NCBI GenBank assembly: GCA_004558305.1
Contig: SFDG01000019.1
Span: forward strand, 1-46,807
Source of the DNA: Phocaeicola plebeius
GTDB taxonomy: Bacteria > Bacteroidota > Bacteroidia > Bacteroidales > Bacteroidaceae
DNA: 46,807 bases
Direction: 5' to 3'
The stretch's first letter is position 1, and every line of letters starts with the position of its first letter. A program made the translations under genes and the position numbers. Below the pieces are notes generated by a model. The model did no database searches. It saw only the letters and a list, made by a program, of their open reading frames with translations, and was not told the origin of the DNA. Shown one piece after another: positions 42,472-46,807 of this stretch.

Positions 42472-43056
42472 TTACTTCTTTTTCTTGATGAGTCCCTTCA
42501 TCTTCCCCATGGCATTCTTGGCCGCATCCTTCACTTTGTTGGCCGGATTCTTCTCTTCTATAGCCGGAGCTTTGCCGCCTACAGCCGGAACTCCTGAGCC
42601 AGAATTTATACCCTGGTCGGTGGGGTACCCGGCCTTTTCGTTGAAGAATCTGATCAGATGATTGTGATACTCAATATCGCCTCGACTGGGCCCGTGATCG
42701 TTCGTCTTGACGTCGAGGTCCTTGTAGATAGTGGGGCTTTTATCCTTGTAGTGAATCTTGACAATCTTGCCTTGGGCATCGAGTTCGGCACTGACGCGCG
42801 TCTGCTGGATGGGGTCAGACGGAGAGGCCTCCTGAATCTTGAGGGTGAAGGTGGCCTGATTGCCCGACACCTTGTAGTCCTGGACATTGAAACAGGTGTT
42901 GTCCTCATCGTCTAACCAGTAGAGCTTCTTGGTGCGGTCTATGACGTTCCAATGCGTATACTCTCCGTTGTTAAAGAAATAGAGCACCTCAATCTGGGCA
43001 GAGGCGGAGACGGCCATGATCAACATGAGCCATGTGAGTAATGTTTTAGTTTTCAT
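42472..43056 (-). CDS. Secreted protein of unknown function
   Basis: A 194-residue protein starting at MKTKTLLTWLMLIMAVSASAQ, a signal peptide. The start is supported by a promoter just upstream (43147-43117). The mature part is hydrophilic, with beta-strand-like stretches (VLYFFNNGEYTHWNVIDRTK; NQATFTLKIQEASPSD; AQGKIVKIHYKDKSP). It ends in a lysine-rich amphipathic tail (KVKDAAKNAMGKMKGLIKKKK). I do not recognise the family. The protein is probably periplasmic. It stands alone between two decayed polysaccharide loci, in the opposite direction. Confidence 0.75.
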   Translation of the reverse strand: MKTKTLLTWLMLIMAVSASAQIEVLYFFNNGEYTHWNVIDRTKKLYWLDDEDNTCFNVQDYKVSGNQATFTLKIQEASPSDPIQQTRVSAELDAQGKIVKIHYKDKSPTIYKDLDVKTNDHGPSRGDIEYHNHLIRFFNEKAGYPTDQGINSGSGVPAVGGKAPAIEEKNPANKVKDAAKNAMGKMKGLIKKKK

Positions 43057-43116
43057 AAGTATGATTTTATTGAATGATAAATAATGTTTCAGCAATAGTC
43101 TGATGGTTGCAACGGT

Positions 43117-43147
43117 CAAAAGTAGGCATTTTGTTGCAAACAACCAA
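43117..43147 (-). promoter_or_regulatory. Promoter of the secreted unknown protein
   Basis: Minus strand: TTG (43147-43145), 20 bases, TACTTTTG (43124-43117). Full consensus match. It excludes the upstream in-frame ATG at 43143 as start. Confidence 0.75.
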
Positions 43148-43273
43148 CAATCTGTTCCTTTTTTTTCTTTCTATCCTGCAGATTTATCCCTTTGGCGAAC
43201 AGAGAAGAGTGAATGAGCCTTGAATTTTCTCTTTCTCTTTATTCTGTCGGTATAGAATCTCGCGGATTTTATT

Positions 43274-43281
43274 TACATTTG
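43274..43281 (+). promoter_or_regulatory. Putative -7 box before the glycosidase remnant and GH88
   Basis: TACATTTG matches TAnnTTTG; no TTG at the right distance. It may be the old promoter of the decayed gene and may now serve GH88. The gap 43148-43388 shows no other feature I can name. Confidence 0.45.
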
Positions 43282-43388
43282 TATCTGTCTTGACAGCATA
43301 CAGCAGTAGGAAAACAAATGTGTATGCTCAATGGAAGAGATATTAGTATGAAAAACAAGGTTCTAAATAACGAAATGGATAAATATAA

Positions 43389-43676
43389 AGTGCTTCTTTT
43401 GGTGCCTTCCTCGTCACGGCTTCCCGGCAGGACGGGCAGACGGCATGGGTGGCCGTCCGCAGTCTGGCAGGCGAACCCTGTCGGGTGGTGACGGATATCG
43501 AAGAGCCCGTGTTCGAGGGGAAACGCTCCTTCCAGGTCGTAACCGAGGGCAAGGACACCTACCGCATCGACCTGAAGAAGGGAGAGGAAGTGCTGATTCG
43601 TCGGAAGGGGAAGAAGGTACGCTGTGAGGTGCGTCCCGTCGACAACGGAGTGCAGAATTATTATGGAAAGAAATGA
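43389..43676 (+). pseudogene. C-terminal remnant of a glycoside hydrolase
   Basis: The frame opens after a stop at 43386 and has no start codon at its beginning. It reads FLVTASRQDGQTAWVAVRSLAG, then EPCRVVTDIEEPVFEGKRSF, and ends VQNYYGKK. This is the kind of small C-terminal beta-sandwich found at the end of GH95-like glycosidases; the family assignment is tentative. The catalytic domain is missing. It lies 21 bases before GH88, so both were probably in one operon, and a deletion removed the upstream part. Confidence 0.6.
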
Positions 43677-43697
43677 AACCAATAAAATCAGATTAAG

Positions 43698-44924
43698 ATG
43701 AACAAGTATTTGGCAGGAATCGGCTTCTTGTGTATAGGAGCCTGGTGGGGCGGCTGTAGCAGCCGGCCCACCGAAGAACCCATGGCTACCGTCGTGGAAC
43801 GTGGCCTGGAACGGGCTGTCCATCAGGCGCAACTGATGGCAGAAAAACTGGAAAATCAGGAGGGACGCTTGCCCAAGACCCTCAAGGACGGGGAATTGGA
43901 AACCAGCGACTACAGCTGGTGGTGCAGCGGCTTCTTTCCCGGCGAGTTGTGGTATTTGTACGAAGCTACGGGAAACCCCGCGCTGAAGGGCTATGCCGAA
44001 CAATATACCCAGCGGCTGGAACCGGTGAAAGACATCACCTACAGCCACGATGTGGGATTTATGCTGAACTGCAGCTATGGCAACGGATGGCGGCTGACGC
44101 ACAACGAGGCATACCGGGAGGTGATGCTGCAGGGGGCCCGTTCGTTGGCCACTCGCTATAACGAGAAGATCGGACTTATCCGTTCGTGGGACTTCAACCG
44201 CCAGCAATGGCAGTACCCCGTCATCATCGACAACATGATGAACCTGGAATTTCTCCTCTGGGCGGCCCGGGAGGGAAAGGAGCCGCGCTATTACGAGATG
44301 GCCGTTTCGCATGCGGACAAGACCATCCGCCACCATTTCCGTCCCGATGGCAGCACCTGGCATGTAGTGTCCTATGATACCTTGACGGGCGAACCGCACG
44401 TAAAGCAGACGCATCAGGGCTATGCCGACTCGTCGGCTTGGGCGAGGGGACAGGCCTGGGCCTTGTATGGCTATACGATGATGTACCGCGACACGCAGCG
44501 CAAAGACTACTTGCACCAGGCGTGCAAGGTAGCCCGCTACCTGATGGGGCATCCCCGTATGCCGGAGGACAAGGTGCCGTATTGGGACTTCGATGACCCG
44601 AAGATTCCGGATATACCGCGCGATGCGTCTGCCGCCGCCATCATGGCATCGGCCCTGATCGATCTCTCCCGCTTGGCTGATGCGGAGTTCGGGAAGCAGT
44701 GTCTGGCATTTGCTGAGGGGCAGTTGCGTTCGCTCACATCGCCGGCCTATCTCGCCGAAGCGGGCAGCAATGGCCGTTTCGTCCTGATGCACAGCACGGG
44801 GAATCTTCCCGGCAACAGTGAAGTGGATGTGCCGCTCAGCTATGCAGACTACTATTATGTGGAGGCGTTGGTACGCTGGAAGAAACTGCAGGAGGAAGAA
44901 AACAAGAAAAATATACACGAATGA
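43698..44924 (+). CDS. Glycoside hydrolase family 88 unsaturated glucuronyl hydrolase
   Basis: A 408-residue lipoprotein (lipobox Cys in WWGGCSS). It releases 4,5-unsaturated uronate from the end of lyase-made oligosaccharides. The (alpha/alpha)6 barrel has the two key aspartates, Asp118 (SHDVGFM) and Asp178 (IDNMMNLE). They are 60 residues apart, close to the D88/D149 pair of the Bacillus enzyme. Other marks are SSAWARGQAWALYGYTMMYR and the C-terminal VDVPLSYADYYYVEAL. The gene is complete. It follows a glycosidase remnant and precedes a metallophosphoesterase, so it is part of a reduced second locus. It acts on lyase products of glycosaminoglycan- or pectin-like substrates; which one is unclear. 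Confidence 0.94.
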   Translation: MNKYLAGIGFLCIGAWWGGCSSRPTEEPMATVVERGLERAVHQAQLMAEKLENQEGRLPKTLKDGELETSDYSWWCSGFFPGELWYLYEATGNPALKGYAEQYTQRLEPVKDITYSHDVGFMLNCSYGNGWRLTHNEAYREVMLQGARSLATRYNEKIGLIRSWDFNRQQWQYPVIIDNMMNLEFLLWAAREGKEPRYYEMAVSHADKTIRHHFRPDGSTWHVVSYDTLTGEPHVKQTHQGYADSSAWARGQAWALYGYTMMYRDTQRKDYLHQACKVARYLMGHPRMPEDKVPYWDFDDPKIPDIPRDASAAAIMASALIDLSRLADAEFGKQCLAFAEGQLRSLTSPAYLAEAGSNGRFVLMHSTGNLPGNSEVDVPLSYADYYYVEALVRWKKLQEEENKKNIHE

Positions 44925-44947
44925 TTTATAGAAGGAGATTTTATACC

Positions 44948-45934
44948 ATGAAAAATTATGTATTGACGCTGTGCTGGCTGTTGGGGACCGTGTTCGGTCT
45001 CAGTGCCCAGACATTGCAATTCAACAAGAACGGTAAATTCAAGATTGTGCAGTTCACCGATGTCCATTACATCTATCAGGACCCGCGCTCTGCGGTGTCG
45101 GTCGAGCGGATTCAGGAAGTGCTGGAAGCGGAACATCCCGACCTTGTGGTCTTCACGGGCGACCTAATTTATGGCAAGCCTGCCGAAGAGGGAATACGGA
45201 CGGTATTGAACTTGGTGTCGGAGCGGGCGATACCGTTTGCCGTCACCTTTGGCAATCACGACGACGAGCAGGGACTGACACGGGAAGCACTGCTGAAGAT
45301 TATCCAGACGGTACCTCACAACCTGACGACCACGACGGAAGGCATTTCGGGCGTGACCAACTACATCCTGCCGCTCCTGTCTTCCGATGGCAGCCGGAAT
45401 GCGGAAATCCTGTACCTCTTCGACTCCCGTTCCTATTCGCAGATCAAGGGAGTCAACGGGTACGATTACATCGCTTTCGACCAGATTCAGTGGTACCGCG
45501 AGAACAGCCGCCGCTATACTACCGCCAATGGAGGGCAGCCCGTGCCGTCGCTGGCCTTTTTCCATATTCCCTTGCCGGAATACAACCAGGCCGCCTCGGC
45601 CGAGAACGCAGCTTTCTTCGGAGCACGTAAGGAAAAGGCATGTGCCCCACAGCTAAATTCGGGCCTGTTCGCTTCGATGAAGGAGATGGGGGATGTGGAA
45701 GGAATCTTTGTCGGCCACGACCACGACGATGACTATGCCGTCATGTGGCACGGCATCCTGCTGGCCTACGGACGCTATACGGGCGGCGATACGGTGTACA
45801 ACAACCTGCCGAACGGTGCGCGTGTCATTGAGCTGACGGAGGGCCAGAAAGGTTTCCGCACCTGGATTCGTAGTCAGGGACGAGTAGAGCAGGAGGTGCT
45901 GTTCCCCGACAGCTTCCTGAAACCTAAGAAATGA
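44948..45934 (+). CDS. Secreted calcineurin-like metallophosphoesterase
   Basis: A 328-residue exported protein (signal peptide MKNYVLTLCWLLGTVFGLSAQ). It has the five metallophosphoesterase blocks: FTDVHYI, VVFTGDLIYG, TFGNHDDEQG, AFFHIPLPEY, and FVGHDHDDDY. It is 23 bases after GH88 and likely in the same transcript. Such enzymes often sit in polysaccharide loci, where they may remove phosphate from substrates; the target here is unknown. I started it at the ATG 44948 rather than the in-frame ATG at 44921 inside GH88, because the signal peptide begins there. Confidence 0.92.
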   Translation: MKNYVLTLCWLLGTVFGLSAQTLQFNKNGKFKIVQFTDVHYIYQDPRSAVSVERIQEVLEAEHPDLVVFTGDLIYGKPAEEGIRTVLNLVSERAIPFAVTFGNHDDEQGLTREALLKIIQTVPHNLTTTTEGISGVTNYILPLLSSDGSRNAEILYLFDSRSYSQIKGVNGYDYIAFDQIQWYRENSRRYTTANGGQPVPSLAFFHIPLPEYNQAASAENAAFFGARKEKACAPQLNSGLFASMKEMGDVEGIFVGHDHDDDYAVMWHGILLAYGRYTGGDTVYNNLPNGARVIELTEGQKGFRTWIRSQGRVEQEVLFPDSFLKPKK

Positions 45935-45991
45935 AGGCTGGTCGGCTGCCGTTCCGGACAATGGCGGACTCATGTTCTTCAACCGATAGCG

Positions 45992-46082
45992 CAGCCAAAT
46001 CGAATCATTTTTCATCGATTTGGCTGTACTATCCACTATACTCAGCCAAATCGATGAAAAATTCTATGATTTGGCTGAGTAT
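45992..46082. repeat. Three overlapping perfect hairpins (mutually exclusive)
   Basis: Arm pairs: 45992-46003 with 46015-46026 (12 bp); 46007-46026 with 46043-46062 (20 bp, perfect); 46038-46052 with 46068-46082 (15 bp, perfect). The middle stem uses the right arm of the first and the left arm of the third. The RNA can therefore form either first plus third or the middle one. The core word is CAGCCAAATCGA. It lies 58 bases after the metallophosphoesterase stop. Confidence 0.8.
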
Positions 46083-46265
46083 CCCGCTCTTTACCCTCCC
46101 GTTAAAGGGAGTGAGGGACGCTTCTTGCAACTGATTGTCCGAGGTAGCGGAGGGAAGGAACGGCAGGCGGACAAGCAATGCTACGGACGGCTGCCGGAGG
46201 TGACGGCGATGCCTATGCCTGTGCCGCAAGAAGAAGCTGCTTTCTGGTGCACCGATAGCAAGGCA

Positions 46266-46397
46266 TGTGGAACACGGAAGTGGCTTTTGAAGGTGTTCTG
46301 CTTGCTGCCAAAAGTTCTTCTGCCTTCTATCAAAAGTTCTTCTGACTTCTGCCGTAAGTATGTTTGCCTCCTGTCGGTCTTCCTGCTTTTCGTAGGA
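46266..46397. repeat. Degenerate tandem array, period 22 bp (array A4)
   Basis: Units start at 46266, 46288, 46310, 46332, 46354 and 46376. The two central ones are nearly identical (AAAAGTTCTTCTG, then CTTCT). The flanking ones are weaker but in register. It lies in an 870-base region after the metallophosphoesterase that has no convincing complete gene. 46083-46265 holds only short inverted repeats. Confidence 0.7.
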
Positions 46398-46670
46398 AAG
46401 AAGACTCTTTCTTTTCTCACTACCCAAACAGGTTTGATGCCGCAAGCACACTGACACAAAGTATCTTCCTTTTTGTTTTCAGTGTGGCTATCCGGAATGG
46501 TATCAAATCTCATGTGCATATTACCCCTCTATATACATGGGTATAGTCGCGGTTTTCGACCGAACTTAGCTCACATTGCAGCAAGTTTCAGTCCTTTTGT
46601 TAAATATTCCCAACAGGAAGTTGCTTTAGTCCCCCAAAGTTCTCAATCTGATTCCTGTTTTCTTTGCCTT

Positions 46671-46807
46671 GGAGAGTTGCCCGGTTTCAGCAAGGCGGAG
46701 CGGGACGGGCTGGCACGGATGCTCACCACCATGATAGAGGAAGGGCAAAGCGTGATGTGCGCGAACCGTGGACTTTACGAGGAGGCCATGCGCCAGTACG
46801 TGAAGTA
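46671..46807 (+). CDS. Partial gene of unknown family at the window end
   Basis: From about 46671 to the last base one frame reads like a real protein (GELPGFSKAERDGLARMLTT, then MIEEGQSVMCANRGLYEEAM). It has charged amphipathic helices and GC-rich codons. The frame is open back to an ATG at 46512, but the upstream part is AT-richer and not protein-like. The true start is therefore unclear, or the gene is truncated at its 5' end. I do not recognise the family, and the 3' end is outside the window. Confidence 0.45.

Noticed and set aside
43350..43493. Small plus-strand frame starting MKNKVLNNEMDKYK
   Set aside because: It soon runs out of frame into the glycosidase remnant; at most it is the old start of that decayed gene.
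12460..46397. The 22-23 bp arrays as CRISPR arrays
   Set aside because: There are no distinct spacers between conserved repeats, the units drift throughout, the period is too short, and no cas genes are present.
46020..46457. Open frames on both strands after the metallophosphoesterase
   Set aside because: They run through the hairpins and array A4; the protein text follows the repeats and matches nothing known.
1..46807. rRNA or tRNA genes
   Set aside because: I recognised no tRNA cloverleaf or rRNA segment on either strand; a short tRNA could still escape reading by eye.
1..46807. Insertion sequences or prophage genes
   Set aside because: No transposase, integrase or phage protein is recognisable among the frames; the decay in the right part looks like plain deletion.

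Overview
The window looks like a chromosomal segment of a gut Bacteroidales (Bacteroidaceae, Bacteroides/Phocaeicola-like). The evidence is the SusC/SusD pair, a hybrid two-component regulator, Bacteroidetes-type promoters (TTG-N20-TAnnTTTG, five clear cases), GldH, RicT, and the mreBCD-mrdA-rodA order. I name no species.

Left part (1-6.6 kb): a GH3 glycosidase cut by the window edge, a divergent PiT-type phosphate transporter with a PhoU-like tail, and a GH97 glycosidase lipoprotein. From 6.6 to 30.2 kb lies a homogalacturonan (pectin) utilisation locus. Reading the minus strand from 25.9 kb: a GH105-CE8 fusion, SusC, SusD, a beta-helix surface lipoprotein, a PL1 pectate lyase whose reading frame breaks before a fused alpha/beta-hydrolase esterase, and a CE12-CE8 fusion. 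An unrelated xanthine salvage unit (xpt and a decayed xanthine permease) sits between this operon and its likely regulator, a 1458-residue hybrid two-component system. Divergent on the plus strand are an orphan galactitol-type PTS EIIC, a KduI isomerase carrying a signal peptide, and an ExuT-like MFS transporter.

Together these suggest a route. Pectin is cut and imported by PL1 and SusCD, de-esterified by CE8/CE12, and trimmed by GH105 to unsaturated galacturonate. The resulting ketouronate would be isomerised in the periplasm by KduI and taken across the inner membrane by the MFS and/or EIIC protein. The last two steps are inference.

Middle part (30.4-40.8 kb): housekeeping genes. These are a ZIP transporter, a PurH reduced to the IMP cyclohydrolase domain, mreB-mreC-mreD-mrdA-rodA, and, convergent, holB-ricT-gldH. 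Right part (40.9-46.8 kb): the decayed remains of other polysaccharide loci (a SusD remnant, a glycosidase C-terminal remnant) beside intact GH88 and metallophosphoesterase genes, ending in a partial gene of unknown family.

The most unusual pattern is outside the genes. Four intergenic regions (12.5, 30.3, 41.0, 46.3 kb) each carry a degenerate tandem array with a period of 22 or 23 bp. The period is nearly constant, but each locus has its own repeat sequence. Several other gaps hold long or mutually exclusive hairpins.
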